A stretch of 64,000 bases of DNA from Flavobacterium pisciphilum (GTDB lineage: Bacteria; Bacteroidota; Bacteroidia; Flavobacteriales; Flavobacteriaceae): NCBI RefSeq assembly GCF_020905345.1, contig NZ_JAJJMO010000001.1:4526001-4590000 (forward strand). The letters are read 5' to 3'. Under the pieces are notes generated by a model. The model did no database searches. It was not told the DNA's origin and was given only the letters and a program-made list of their open reading frames with translations. Each line of letters opens with the position of its first letter. The stretch's first letter is position 1. Below are positions 19,223-28,620 of this stretch, piece after piece. The position numbers and the translations under genes were made by a program.

Positions 19223-19766
19223 AATATTTTTTATGTTAAATTTAAGGTCTAAGTAGCTGATTTAAAACTGTTTCTGTCTGACCTGTGATTATATACGGAT
19301 TTAGAGAAACTTTGGATGTTATTTTATAACTTTTTTTTAATCAGTATTTTATGCTTTTGTAGTAATTGGCGTATAAAAAATAAATTTAAAGCAAAAAACA
19401 GTTAAGCAAACATCTTGTTTTTGAATATTTAGCACACTTTTTTAATATAACAAATTGCTCTTTTAGCGAATAAAAGAGATATTTTGAAAGACTATAAAGT
19501 ACAAAATAGTGTTATTTAGTATCAATGAACTTTGTTACGAAAGCGGATTCAATAATTTTAGGCACCTTACACAAGAAAAAGGGTATTGCAATACCGTCAT
19601 GAATTAAAACGGTTATTAGGTAATGATTTAATAGTGAACCGTTAATTGTAAAATGATTCATTTTGTATGTTAGAAAAATTTATATTTACATTCTTGTTTT
19701 TAATTATTATAACAAACAAGAGGTAATTAGTTACATTCAATCAAAATAACCAAAATTATAACTTAA
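19223..19766. other. Divergent gap without a recognisable gene
   Basis: AT-rich spacer between the small exported protein (minus) and the M13 peptidase (plus). It holds a TATATTTA box at 19681-19688, a likely -7 element for the peptidase, and a short palindrome GGTATTGCAATACC at about 19578-19592. I see nothing else. Confidence 0.5.
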
Positions 19767-21806
19767 ATGAATTTATTTAGAACACTTATCGTATTTGCTC
19801 TAACAGGAATAATCGTTTCTAGCTGTGGCAAAAAAGAGCAAACAGTATTCCCAGACCCTTTACTAACCAATCGAGATACAACTGTAAATCCTGCAGATGA
19901 TTTTTTTAATTATGCCAATAACGGATGGTTTAAGAAAAATCCAATTCCAAGTACCGACAGTAATAATGGTATTTCGAGAATTATTATGGACACGATTAAT
20001 AAGCAAATAAAAACGATTTGCGAAAAATCGGCAACAGATGAATCGGCAACAAAAGGAAGTAATAAGCAAAAAATAGGTGATTTTTATGGCTCGGGGATGG
20101 ATACAATTGCTATCGAAAAAGCAGGTATATCTCCGCTTAATAACGAAATAAAAAAAATCACTGCTATTAAAGACATTCCAACTTTGGTAAGTTCTATAGC
20201 GCATTTACAAACAATAGGTGCTAGTCCAGCCTTTTCGTTTTATGTAGGTCAAGATGATAAAATAAGCACAAAATATGCGCTGTTTTTTAGTCAAGGCGGA
20301 TTGGGTATGGGACAAAGAGATTTTTATCTCGATGCCGATAAACGTAATGAATCTATTCGAAAGGAGTACTTAATTCATCTAAAAACCATGATGAAATTTA
20401 TGGGAGAAGACGAAACCACTGCTGCCAAGAGTGCTACAAGTATTATGAAATTAGAAACAGCACTTGCAAAATCGTCACGTAAGTTAGAGTTAGTGCGAGA
20501 TCCAATAAAAAACTACAATAAACTTACATTAGAACAATTTAGTAAAACTACACCAAATATTGATTGGAAAACAGTTCTGCCAGTCTTAGGAATTACCAAA
20601 GCTGATTCAGTAATTGTGGGGCAACCAGAGTTTTTTACAGCATTAAACGGATTACTGAAAACGTATCCTATTGAAGAATGGAAAACATATCTTAAATGGA
20701 GTTTAGTAAATGCTTATGCTGGTTATTTAAATGCAGCTGTTGAGAAACAAAATTTCAAATTCTTTTCAACGGTAATGAACGGAGTTAGTGCTCAAAAACC
20801 AAGATGGGAAAGAGTAGTTGGTCATACAGATAATTATTTGGGAGATTTAGTAGGGCAGGTTTATGTAGCTGAATATATGCCGAAGGGAGTTAAAGAAAAA
20901 TTACTAGAAATAGGTAATAACATACGTGATGTATTTGCGCTACATATTAAGAAATTAGATTGGATGAGCGATACAACCAAAGAGAAAGCATTGAAAAAGC
21001 TGAATAAAATTGTTATGAAAGTTGGCTATCCAGATAAATGGAAAGATTTGAGTAAGCTTGCTATTGATCGTAACTCTTATTGTAGCAATGTACTAAGAGC
21101 TAATTCTTGGCATTACAATTATATGGTTGATAAATATGGTAAAGCTGTAGATAGAAATGAATGGATTATGCAGCCACAAACATATAATGCGTATTATCAC
21201 TCAAGCAATAACGAAATTGTAATTCCTGCATGTAATATTATCGTTCCAGGTTATGAAGGAAGAATGCCTGATGATGCCATATTATACGGAATTCTTGGAG
21301 GCTCGTTCTTTGGGCATGAAATCACTCATGGGTTTGATGATGAAGGAAGCCTATATGACGAAAAAGGGAATTTAAATAATTGGTGGACAGCTGAAGATTT
21401 GAAAAAATTTAATAAAAAAACCAAACTGATTGTTTCGCAGTATAACAAATTTACTGTACTTGGTAAACATGTAAATGGCGATGCAACTCAAGGTGAGAAT
21501 ATTGCTGATTTAGGTGGTGTTGTAGTAGGTTACGAAGCATTTAAGAAAACAGCACAATATAAAAACAATGAAAAAATTAGCGGATTAACACCAGATCAAC
21601 GTTATTTCCTTTCATATGCTTATTCATGGTTGGTAAATAGGAGAGATGAATCGAAGATTAATCTAATCATGACCGATGTACACGCTCCAGAACAATTTAG
21701 AGTAAATGGGCCATTAAGCAATATGCCAGAGTTTTATAAGGCATTTAATGTGAAAAAAGGAGACAAAATGTATCAACCAGATAGTTTACGAGTAGTGATT
21801 TGGTAG
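19767..21806 (+). CDS. pepO: M13-family zinc metallopeptidase (PepO/neprilysin-like lipoprotein)
   Basis: A 679-residue endopeptidase expected to cut oligopeptides in the periplasm. It starts MNLFRTLIVFALTGIIVSSCGKKE, a lipoprotein signal with Cys at position 20. The M13 N-terminal domain (about 35-420) begins PADDFFNYANNGW. The catalytic part has HEITHGFD (zinc ligands His517 and His521, catalytic Glu518) and ENIADLGG (third ligand Glu577), both fully intact. Its length matches the family. The gene is followed by the three-copy hairpin repeat region and is not in an operon. Confidence 0.93.
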   Translation: MNLFRTLIVFALTGIIVSSCGKKEQTVFPDPLLTNRDTTVNPADDFFNYANNGWFKKNPIPSTDSNNGISRIIMDTINKQIKTICEKSATDESATKGSNKQKIGDFYGSGMDTIAIEKAGISPLNNEIKKITAIKDIPTLVSSIAHLQTIGASPAFSFYVGQDDKISTKYALFFSQGGLGMGQRDFYLDADKRNESIRKEYLIHLKTMMKFMGEDETTAAKSATSIMKLETALAKSSRKLELVRDPIKNYNKLTLEQFSKTTPNIDWKTVLPVLGITKADSVIVGQPEFFTALNGLLKTYPIEEWKTYLKWSLVNAYAGYLNAAVEKQNFKFFSTVMNGVSAQKPRWERVVGHTDNYLGDLVGQVYVAEYMPKGVKEKLLEIGNNIRDVFALHIKKLDWMSDTTKEKALKKLNKIVMKVGYPDKWKDLSKLAIDRNSYCSNVLRANSWHYNYMVDKYGKAVDRNEWIMQPQTYNAYYHSSNNEIVIPACNIIVPGYEGRMPDDAILYGILGGSFFGHEITHGFDDEGSLYDEKGNLNNWWTAEDLKKFNKKTKLIVSQYNKFTVLGKHVNGDATQGENIADLGGVVVGYEAFKKTAQYKNNEKISGLTPDQRYFLSYAYSWLVNRRDESKINLIMTDVHAPEQFRVNGPLSNMPEFYKAFNVKKGDKMYQPDSLRVVIW

Positions 21807-21876
21807 TTTTTTAAAGGTTCTAAGTTGCTGAGGTTCTAAGGGACAGAGGAACAAAGGGACAGAGGTTCAAAGTAAC

Positions 21877-22054
21877 AAAAGAGGCAGAGGTTCAATCTAT
21901 ACGTAAAACAATCGCAATCTTGTCATGCCGAGGCATGAGGCATCTCACAAGTAGCTCGACAATTTAGGATACTTCGTGTTCCTTTCTTACGAGGCTTTAG
22001 AGGGAAAACAAGATTACAATTATTTTATGTTCAATTGAAATCTTTGCCTCTTTT
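21877..22054 (+). repeat. Long-hairpin element, copy 1
   Basis: A 178-bp unit. The outer arm aaagaggcagaggttcaat (21878-21896) pairs, with small irregularities, with attgaaatctttgcctcttt (22034-22053). Inside are inverted ATCTTGT/ACAAGAT words and the phrase gtcatgccgaggcatgagg. Copy 2 differs at about three positions. No coding frame. Confidence 0.75.
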
Positions 22055-22106
22055 TTTTGAGAAAGAAAGGTTCAAAGGGAGAGGTTCTGAAAAGGTTCAA
22101 AGTAAC

Positions 22107-22283
22107 AAAGAGGCAGAGGTTCAATCTATACGTAAAACAATCGCAATCTTGTCATGCCGAGGCATGAGGCATCTCACAAGTAGCTCGACAATTTAGGACA
22201 CTTTGTGTTCCTTTCTTACGAGGCTTTAAAGGGAAAACAAGATTACAATTATTTTATGTTCAATTGAAATCTTTGCCTCTTTT
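22107..22283 (+). repeat. Long-hairpin element, copy 2
   Basis: A near-identical copy of 21878-22054, offset by 229 bases in the same orientation. The two copies with their linkers form an imperfect tandem repeat. Confidence 0.75.
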
Positions 22284-22313
22284 TTTTGAGTAAGAAAGGT
22301 TCAAAGGTTGCAG

Positions 22314-22465
22314 AGGCTCAAAGGGACAAAGGTTTAATATACACGCAAAACAATCGCAATCTTGTCATGCCGAGGCATGAGGCATCTCACAAGTAGCTTC
22401 CTTTAAAGGAAAAACAAGATTATAATTACTTTGTGTTCAATACAAACCTTTGTCCCTTTGAGCCT
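22314..22465 (+). repeat. Long-hairpin element, copy 3, with different but self-complementary arms
   Basis: The core matches copies 1 and 2 from caatcgcaatcttgtc onward but lacks about 40 internal bases. The outer arms differ from those of the other copies, yet 22 bases at 22314-22335 are perfectly complementary to 22444-22465. Pairing is thus kept although the arm sequence has changed. Confidence 0.8.
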
Positions 22466-22577
22466 TTGTCCCTTTGAGCCTTTGAACCTTTCTAGCTTTG
22501 TACCTTTTCAAAACCTCTGCACCTTTGTCTCTTTTTTTATATCTTAGAGCCTTAGTAACTTAGAGCCTTTAAAAAAA

Positions 22578-23444
22578 ATGAAAAACTTTAAAATTGTATT
22601 AATGGCTGCTTTTTTATGCAGTTCACTTTTGTCTTATGGAGCCAAAGTAGATACACTACAAATTGCTAGTGCTGCAATGGGGAAAACGTATAAGGCAGCA
22701 GTTGTTTTACCAAATTCCTATGCCAAAAGCAAAGCTTCATTCCCCGTATTGTATTTATTACATGGCGCTTACGGACATTTTGGAGATTGGTTAAAAAGTA
22801 CACCAGATAAAAAACTAGTACAAAATTTATCAGATCAATACAATTTGATTGTTGTAATGCCAGAAGGAGAAACGTTTAGTTTTTACTTGGATAGTCCAGT
22901 GAATAAAGAGAGTCAGTTTGAAACCTATATCACCAAAGAAGTAATTCAGAAAATAGACAAAACTTACCGAACTATTAGCGATAGAAAGGGAAGGGTAATT
23001 TCAGGACTTTCTATGGGAGGGCATGGAGCATTGTCATTATCGGCGAAACATCCCGATTTGTTTTGTGCTGCTGGAAGCATGAGTGGTGCTGTAGATATGG
23101 GGAGTATGTTAAATCGAGATTCAGCTGCTCAGGTAGTAAAACTAATGCAACCTATTTTTGGAGATAAAAGTGATGATGTAGAATTGTATAAACAAAATGC
23201 AGTTTTAGGAATGGTCGACAAAATAAAAGCCAATAAGCTAGCCTTAATTATAGATTGCGGAGTTGATGATTTTCTAATCGAGCCCAATCGTGAATTGCAT
23301 CGAAGATTGGTGTATAATAAAGTAGCCCATGATTATACCGAAAGACCAGGAGCACATACATGGGACTATTGGGAAAATTCATTGCCTTATCATGTGTTGT
23401 ATTTTAGTAAAGTCTTGGCTAAAAATGGAGCTGTTGTAAATTAA
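22578..23444 (+). CDS. Exported esterase-D-like alpha/beta hydrolase
   Basis: A 288-residue esterase of the Esterase D / FrmB fold with a signal peptide (MKNFKIVLMAAFLCSSLLSYG). LYLLHGAYGHFGDW gives the oxyanion segment. GLSMGGHGALSLSAKHP carries the nucleophile Ser145. DCGVDDFLIEPN and GAHTWDYWENSL give the Asp and His of the triad. It would act in the periplasm on acyl or acetyl esters, possibly on sugar side chains as related carbohydrate esterases do; the substrate is not determined. Its 5' flank consists of the phrase repeats and I see no standard promoter. Confidence 0.88.
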   Translation: MKNFKIVLMAAFLCSSLLSYGAKVDTLQIASAAMGKTYKAAVVLPNSYAKSKASFPVLYLLHGAYGHFGDWLKSTPDKKLVQNLSDQYNLIVVMPEGETFSFYLDSPVNKESQFETYITKEVIQKIDKTYRTISDRKGRVISGLSMGGHGALSLSAKHPDLFCAAGSMSGAVDMGSMLNRDSAAQVVKLMQPIFGDKSDDVELYKQNAVLGMVDKIKANKLALIIDCGVDDFLIEPNRELHRRLVYNKVAHDYTERPGAHTWDYWENSLPYHVLYFSKVLAKNGAVVN

Positions 23445-23612
23445 AAAGTAATATTCTGTAAAATAAAAGTACTAAATAATAAAATTTTTAGTATTGAAAA
23501 CCAGTGTTATAGAGGATATTATGAGATGTTTTTTAGATAAATAAGTGCTGTTTGTTTTTTTTGGTTTGATTTTTGGAATACCTTTATATATAAAATCTTA
23601 AAAATAAAAAAC

Positions 23613-24167
23613 ATGAAAAAGATAATTACACTTTTTGCAATTATAGGATTAGTTGCATTTTCTAGTTGCGAAGGACCAGAAGGACCAGTAGGGCCTCCAG
23701 GATTTGATGGGCCTCCAGGATCTAATACACCTTTGCCTCAAACTTTTGAAGTTCAAAATGTAAACCTTGGGAGTGTGAATGGTGATCCTAAGTTGTATAG
23801 TATTTATAGTACTTTCCAATTTGAAATAAAAAGTAATTTATTTGATGATGAAACTATTTTGATTTATAGACTTGCAGGTGCTACATCTTCAGGATTAGAT
23901 GTTTGGGAATTAATACCAAGAACAAATATTTTTCCTAATGGTGATATTTTAAATTATAATTTTGATTTTAGTAAAGTAGATTTTACTATATATGCTAATG
24001 GTAATTATAATTTAGCTAGCAGACCAACGTTTGTTAATAACCAAACTTTTCGTTTTGTTATTGTGCCATCTGATTTTTTAAAAGCATCTGTTAATAAAAA
24101 TAATTATTCAGAAGTTATGTCTGCTTTGAATTTAAAAGAAAGCCAAGTTCAACTTATTAATTTATAA
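23613..24167 (+). CDS. Small lipoprotein with a collagen-like Gly-x-x segment
   Basis: A 184-residue protein starting MKKIITLFAIIGLVAFSSCE, a lipoprotein signal with lipidated Cys. Right after the Cys is a short collagen-like stretch, GPEGPVGPPGFDGPPG, probably a rigid spacer. The remaining 140 residues are beta-rich with no known motif. Proteins of this build are common in flavobacteria and their function is unknown. A terminator follows 25 bases after the stop. Confidence 0.75.
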   Translation: MKKIITLFAIIGLVAFSSCEGPEGPVGPPGFDGPPGSNTPLPQTFEVQNVNLGSVNGDPKLYSIYSTFQFEIKSNLFDDETILIYRLAGATSSGLDVWELIPRTNIFPNGDILNYNFDFSKVDFTIYANGNYNLASRPTFVNNQTFRFVIVPSDFLKASVNKNNYSEVMSALNLKESQVQLINL

Positions 24168-24191
24168 GTTTTGCGTTTTAGAAATGCCAAT

Positions 24192-24222
24192 AAAAAAGGG
24201 AATCGTAAGATTCCCTTTTTTT
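24192..24222. terminator. Bidirectional terminator, GGGAATC stem (copy 1)
   Basis: AAAAAAGGGAATC, loop GTAA, GATTCCCTTTTTT. It lies between the collagen-like lipoprotein (plus) and the T9SS cargo gene (minus). It is nearly identical to the terminator at 26159-26189. Confidence 0.85.
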
Positions 24223-24231
24223 GTTTCAATT

Positions 24232-26028
24232 TTAATTGGTTTTATAGAATTTTAATTGAGTAGTCCTACTAGGAGTTGATTGTAAATTTATGAAATAAGT
24301 TCCTATTGGTAAATCTGAAATATTTATACTTATTGTATATGGATCTACAAGTGAGAAATTATTTGAATTAACAATCTGCCCCATAATATTAACTATATTT
24401 AAATTAAGATTATTTGGTTTGTATGCAAAATTTTTATTTTTGATATTTATAACTGATGTTGCGGGATTTGGGTAAATGATTACGCTAGATTCAGAATTTT
24501 TATAATTTATTGATGATAGATTTATTTCATTACTATAAGAAAAAATTCCATTATAATATTGTGGTTCTGTAACGCGTCTATAATTATATATAACTGGGGT
24601 TGACCAAGTGATTTCGCCTCTTCTGTTACTAGAAACAAGTTGAAGAGTAGGGGGTAAATAATCTTTAGATGTTGCTCCGACAATATTTGACCAATTACTA
24701 ATTTTCCCACTATTATTATTGTCAATAGATTGACTCTGCCATTGATATTTTAAATATTGGTTTGTTTCTGGTGTTGCATCTGAACCAATAATAAGAGTAG
24801 GTGTGCTAATGGTATTCGAAGCTGATATTATAAGAGCTTGATCACAACAAATGGTATTGTTATTACGAACAGTTCTAAGTACTATTTTTAAAGAATTACT
24901 AGTTATTTTTAAATCTTTATAAATAGCAATTCGTCTTACTAAGTAAACGTTATCTTCAGAATCACTTAGGATTGGAAGACTTGATGAATTTAATGAAGCG
25001 CTATTTTCATTAGGTAGAGTAGTCCAATTATTCACTATTGGATACGTTTTATTTGTTAAGCCATATTGCCATTCATATTTCTCAATTTCTGCATATGTAT
25101 CACTTCTTTTAGGTGTGTTAAATGGATCTTGTAAAGTATTTAGGTTTACAGTAGGCCAATTGCCAATTATCATTTTTGGATTCGTATTTGTAATTTCAGC
25201 AAAATTGTTTTCATCTATTGATGCGTCAATAGTAATTTCATTTCGAGAAATAGGGGATGGGACAACAGTAACAGTTATGGTGTTGCTTTTATTTGTGTGA
25301 TTAAGGGTATTATTATAGCCTAGACCCCTCGAAACTGTAAAATTTTTAAGCTCAGTTATGTAATCCAGTTCTAATGTTTGGTTTTCAGTGCTTAAAAATT
25401 TAATTGTGCTATTTCCGGTTGCGCTCCAAGAGCTGTTTATACCATAGTTATAATTTGCATACGGATTTGCATATTGTGAACCTATTATAAGCGAAGGTTT
25501 CTCTCCAAGTCTTACAGTTTGGTTACAACATAAAGTATTTGCAATATTTGCAGGGTTAGGAGCATCGGCAGGTGGTGTTAAAGTTCCTCCACCAAGAGTT
25601 GAATTTTTTATAACTGCAATGCTGGCGCTTTTGTAAACCACACCAGTTGCATTTTTATATTCTGCATATACATACCCTCCTGAGGTACTAAAATCGTTCC
25701 AGTTTAAAGAAATCACAAATTGGCGATTAGCGGTTTTACCTCCTCCAAAAAGGAGTGTTCCTCCATTGCCTCCTGAAGGTATGCTTGCTCCAAGGGCATT
25801 GGCTTTAAGATAATATACGTTTATAGTGCCATTATCTCCTGGGGGAGCAGGAGAATCTACTTTAACGTTTAATGAAACGCTTGATATAGGAGTTGATTCA
25901 AGGTTTAAAGGTCCTGACGTGAAGCTTTTACCATTTACAACTAGTGGAGTAAGGGTTACTTTTTGTCCAAATAAAAGAGTTGTGTTTAACAAAAGGAATA
26001 GAATGTAATAAAAGTATTTCTTTTTCAT
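24232..26028 (-). CDS. Secreted T9SS type A cargo protein
   Basis: A 598-residue protein with a signal peptide (MKKKYFYYILFLLLNTTLLFGQ) and a C-terminal T9SS type A signal containing VIIYPNPATSVINI, NIVNIMGQIV and LPIGTYFINL. Two CCNQ/CCDQ motifs (near residues 170 and 400) each start a similar segment, NTLCCNQTVRLGEKPSLIIG and NTICCDQALIISASN, suggesting an internal duplication. No enzyme motif is seen. I chose the ATG at 26028; two codons upstream is a TTG. The gene is bracketed by two almost identical terminators. Confidence 0.85.
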   Translation of the reverse strand: MKKKYFYYILFLLLNTTLLFGQKVTLTPLVVNGKSFTSGPLNLESTPISSVSLNVKVDSPAPPGDNGTINVYYLKANALGASIPSGGNGGTLLFGGGKTANRQFVISLNWNDFSTSGGYVYAEYKNATGVVYKSASIAVIKNSTLGGGTLTPPADAPNPANIANTLCCNQTVRLGEKPSLIIGSQYANPYANYNYGINSSWSATGNSTIKFLSTENQTLELDYITELKNFTVSRGLGYNNTLNHTNKSNTITVTVVPSPISRNEITIDASIDENNFAEITNTNPKMIIGNWPTVNLNTLQDPFNTPKRSDTYAEIEKYEWQYGLTNKTYPIVNNWTTLPNENSASLNSSSLPILSDSEDNVYLVRRIAIYKDLKITSNSLKIVLRTVRNNNTICCDQALIISASNTISTPTLIIGSDATPETNQYLKYQWQSQSIDNNNSGKISNWSNIVGATSKDYLPPTLQLVSSNRRGEITWSTPVIYNYRRVTEPQYYNGIFSYSNEINLSSINYKNSESSVIIYPNPATSVINIKNKNFAYKPNNLNLNIVNIMGQIVNSNNFSLVDPYTISINISDLPIGTYFINLQSTPSRTTQLKFYKTN

Positions 26029-26158
26029 AAGCAAAATTTTTAAATTAATAACTGAATAATCAGCAACTAATATAGTATTTTGTTTGTTAAATTTTGTTAA
26101 ATATATTATTTTTCTTATATTTTAACAGTTTTAGTTACTTTAAAGACTTTTAGAAAAC

Positions 26159-26189
26159 AAAAAAGGGAATCGTACGATTCCCTTTTTTT
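26159..26189. terminator. Bidirectional terminator, GGGAATC stem (copy 2)
   Basis: AAAAGGGAATC, loop GTAC, GATTCCCTTTTTTT. It lies 19 bases past the TerC-family stop on the minus strand. The stem matches 24192-24222 apart from one loop base. Confidence 0.85.
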
Positions 26190-26207
26190 ATGATTATATA
26201 TAAAGAA

Positions 26208-27179
26208 TTAATCCTCAGGTTCTGTAACTTTATCTTCCTCAGTTTTTTTACTTGATTGTAGAGAAACAATAATACCTACGGCAAGAGCAAGACCTATAAA
26301 TGCTAAAGAGCCCCATTCAGGTATTTCGATATAATCGTGAAGTAACATTTTAAGGCCTACAAAACTTAAAATAGCAATTAAGCTATATTCTAGATAACTG
26401 AATTTTGCAAGCATATTGGCTAGGAAGAAATACATAGAGCGTAAACCTAAAATCGCAAATATATTAGAGCTGAATACTAAAAACGGATCTGATGTAATGG
26501 CGAGAATTGCAGGAACGCTATCTATCGCAAATATTACATCCATTACTTCAATTATGATTAAAGCAACAAAAAGAGGAGTTGCCGTTTTTCCTTTGTCAGT
26601 CCGAATGAAAAACTTCTCTTTATCGGTTTCAGAAGTGATAGGTATGATTTTGCCTAAGGTTTTGTATGCAAATGAGTCTTTAGGATGAAAATCTTCTTCA
26701 TCTTTAGAGAACAGCATTTTCATAGCAGTAAAAAGCAAGAATGCTCCAAATAGGTAAGTTGTCCAAGTGAACTTATTAATAAGCATGACGCCAAAGAAAA
26801 TCATAATCCCTCTAAACACAATAGCGCCTAGAATTCCCCAGAATAAGACACGGTGTTGGTACTTTTGCGGAATCTTAAAAGAGGCAAAAATAATAGCGAT
26901 CACAAAAATATTATCAATACTTAAGGATAGTTCGATTAGATATCCAGTGATAAATTTTACGGCAGCAGCTGCAGGTTTTAATCCATCGGGGTTTTCTACG
27001 TAGTTTGTCGAGTACAACCAATAGATAACGCCAGAGAATAAAAAGGAGACACTTACCCAAATAAGAGTCCATTTACTGGCTTCCTTAGTACTTATAATAT
27101 GAGGTGTTTTGTTAAACACACCAAGGTCAAGAGCAAGGATACCGATTACCGCAATTAAAAATAGAATCCAGACAATCAT
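26208..27179 (-). CDS. TerC/Alx-family integral membrane protein
   Basis: A 323-residue inner-membrane protein with about nine hydrophobic segments, of the Alx type. The two conserved acidic motifs are present: ELSLSIDNIFVIAII (about residues 84-98) and VMDVIFAIDSVPAILA (about 213-228). Family members export Mn2+ or support metal loading of exported proteins; older names refer to tellurite. A TATCTTTG box on the minus strand at 27210-27203 is a likely -7 element. The cytosolic loop with DEEDFHPKDSF lies between the two halves. I see no yybP-ykoY-like riboswitch upstream. Confidence 0.88.
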   Translation of the reverse strand: MIVWILFLIAVIGILALDLGVFNKTPHIISTKEASKWTLIWVSVSFLFSGVIYWLYSTNYVENPDGLKPAAAAVKFITGYLIELSLSIDNIFVIAIIFASFKIPQKYQHRVLFWGILGAIVFRGIMIFFGVMLINKFTWTTYLFGAFLLFTAMKMLFSKDEEDFHPKDSFAYKTLGKIIPITSETDKEKFFIRTDKGKTATPLFVALIIIEVMDVIFAIDSVPAILAITSDPFLVFSSNIFAILGLRSMYFFLANMLAKFSYLEYSLIAILSFVGLKMLLHDYIEIPEWGSLAFIGLALAVGIIVSLQSSKKTEEDKVTEPED

Positions 27180-27239
27180 AAACTATTTTTTAGAATGAAT
27201 TACAAAGATAGTTTTTGGTTTTTTACTTAAGAAGCATAT

Positions 27240-27540
27240 TGTCAATATTTTAATACGTTAAATGTAAAATGTTGTAAGTAAGATGAGGGATGTTAAATGT
27301 TAAAAGCGTGAGGTGAGAAGTGAAAGATGAAAATCATATAGAGTATTTACTCAATAGAGGTATTGAATAAGGAGAGGCAGTATTAAAAATAAGAACATAA
27401 GGCAATGAATGTTTTCGAACCAAAGTTTTATTTAGAATTTCTCTTCTCGCATTTCATCCAGTATCTCGTCCAGCATTTCACATTTCACATTTCGCATTTC
27501 TCATTTCACTTACAACATTTCATTTATAAGATCTCATTTA
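27240..27540. repeat. Phrase-repeat gap with inverted halves
   Basis: No gene. The left half uses gttaaatgtaaaatg and gaggtgagaagtgaaag phrases; the right half uses their complements (cacatttcgcatttctcat). A 13-bp perfect pair is AAATGTTGTAAGT at 27267-27279 and ACTTACAACATTT at 27508-27520. Confidence 0.65.
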
Positions 27541-27549
27541 AAACCAAAA

Positions 27550-27580
27550 AAAAGTGCCTACATAGATATGAGGCACTTTT
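27550..27580 (-). terminator. Terminator after the GSII gene
   Basis: AAAAGTGCCT pairs with AGGCACTTTT. On the minus strand the stem is followed by a T-run. It is 24 bases past the GSII stop. Confidence 0.85.
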
Positions 27581-27603
27581 ATTATAGTATTTGGCTAAAA
27601 AGA

Positions 27604-28620
27604 TTACAATGCTGATTTAACAGTTTTGATAATTCTAGCAGCAATTTTATAAGGGTCACCGTTAGATGCAGGTCTTCTGTCTTCTAACCAACCTTTCCAA
27701 CCTTTTTGTACAGTAATCAATGGGATTCTTATCGAAGCTCCTCTATCAGAAATTCCGAAAGAGAAATCATGAATAGAAGCAGTTTCGTGTTTACCAGTTA
27801 AACGTAAATCGTTATAAGCACCGTAAACAGCAATATGCTCAGCAGTAACAGGACGGAAAGCTTCACAGATTTTTTCGTAAGTAGCTTGATCTCCACAAGT
27901 TCTTAAAACTTCGTTAGAGAAATTAGCGTGCATACCAGAACCATTCCAATCAGTATCACCAAGTGGTTTAGGGTGGTATTCGATATAGTAACCATATTTT
28001 TCAGTCAAACGATCAAGTAAGTATCTAGCGATCCAAATTTCGTCACCAGCTTTTTTTGCACCTTTAGCAAATAATTGGAATTCCCATTGTCCGCAAGCAA
28101 CCTCTTGGTTGATCCCTTCAAAGTTAATACCAGCAGCGATACATAAATCAGCATGCTCTTCGACTAATTTTCTACCGTGTGTGTTTTTTCCACCTACAGA
28201 GCAGTAGTACATACCTTGTGGAGCAGGATAGCCTCCTACAGGGAAACCTAATGGCAATAAAGTTTTAGTGTCCATGATGAAATATTCTTGTTCAAAACCA
28301 AACCAGAAGTCATCATTGTCATCATCAATAGTAGCTCTACCGTTAGATGGATGCGGAGCTCCGTCAGCATACATAACTTCAGACATAACTAAGTATCCAT
28401 TGATACGAGTTGGATCTGGGTAAATTGCAACAGGAACCAATAAACAATCTGAAGATCCACCTTCGGCTTGTTTAGTTGAAGATCCATCAAAAGACCAGTT
28501 ACCAAGTTCTTCTAATGTTCCTTTGAAATTTTCGTGTTCTTCAACTTTAGTTTTGCTTCTAAGATTTTGTGTTGGTTCATATCCATCTAACCAAATGTAC
28601 TCTAACTTTATTTTAGCCAT
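27604..28620 (-). CDS. glnA: Glutamine synthetase, GSII (eukaryote-like) type
   Basis: Makes glutamine from glutamate, ammonia and ATP. The 338-residue length and overall pattern fit the short GSII type rather than the usual 470-residue GSI. WSFDGSSTKQAEGGSSD is the beta-grasp signature. FWFGFEQEYF carries metal-binding Glu, GSGMHANFSN the ATP-site segment, and DRGASIRIP the Arg pair of the active site. The adenylylation Tyr loop of GSI is absent, so control by GlnE is unlikely. It is divergent from the GSIII gene, and a TATATTTG box lies at 28668-28661. Confidence 0.93.
   Translation of the reverse strand: MAKIKLEYIWLDGYEPTQNLRSKTKVEEHENFKGTLEELGNWSFDGSSTKQAEGGSSDCLLVPVAIYPDPTRINGYLVMSEVMYADGAPHPSNGRATIDDDNDDFWFGFEQEYFIMDTKTLLPLGFPVGGYPAPQGMYYCSVGGKNTHGRKLVEEHADLCIAAGINFEGINQEVACGQWEFQLFAKGAKKAGDEIWIARYLLDRLTEKYGYYIEYHPKPLGDTDWNGSGMHANFSNEVLRTCGDQATYEKICEAFRPVTAEHIAVYGAYNDLRLTGKHETASIHDFSFGISDRGASIRIPLITVQKGWKGWLEDRRPASNGDPYKIAARIIKTVKSAL

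Larger units (their letters stand above)
21807..22577. repeat. 771-bp repeat gap holding three long-hairpin elements
   Basis: No gene. The gap is filled with phrases of the aaggttcaaagggacagagg type. They form the outer arms of three related elements, annotated separately. The same words run in reverse orientation (gcctttgtccctttgagcc) after the third element and reach to within a few bases of the ATG at 22578. Confidence 0.8.

Noticed and set aside
19524..19601. A 25-codon frame starting ATGAACTTTG
   Set aside because: Too short, no ribosome-entry or promoter signal at normal distance, and the translation has no feature of a leader or toxin.
21807..22577. Possible insertion sequence
   Set aside because: No transposase frame and no clear target-site duplication; described as hairpin repeats instead.
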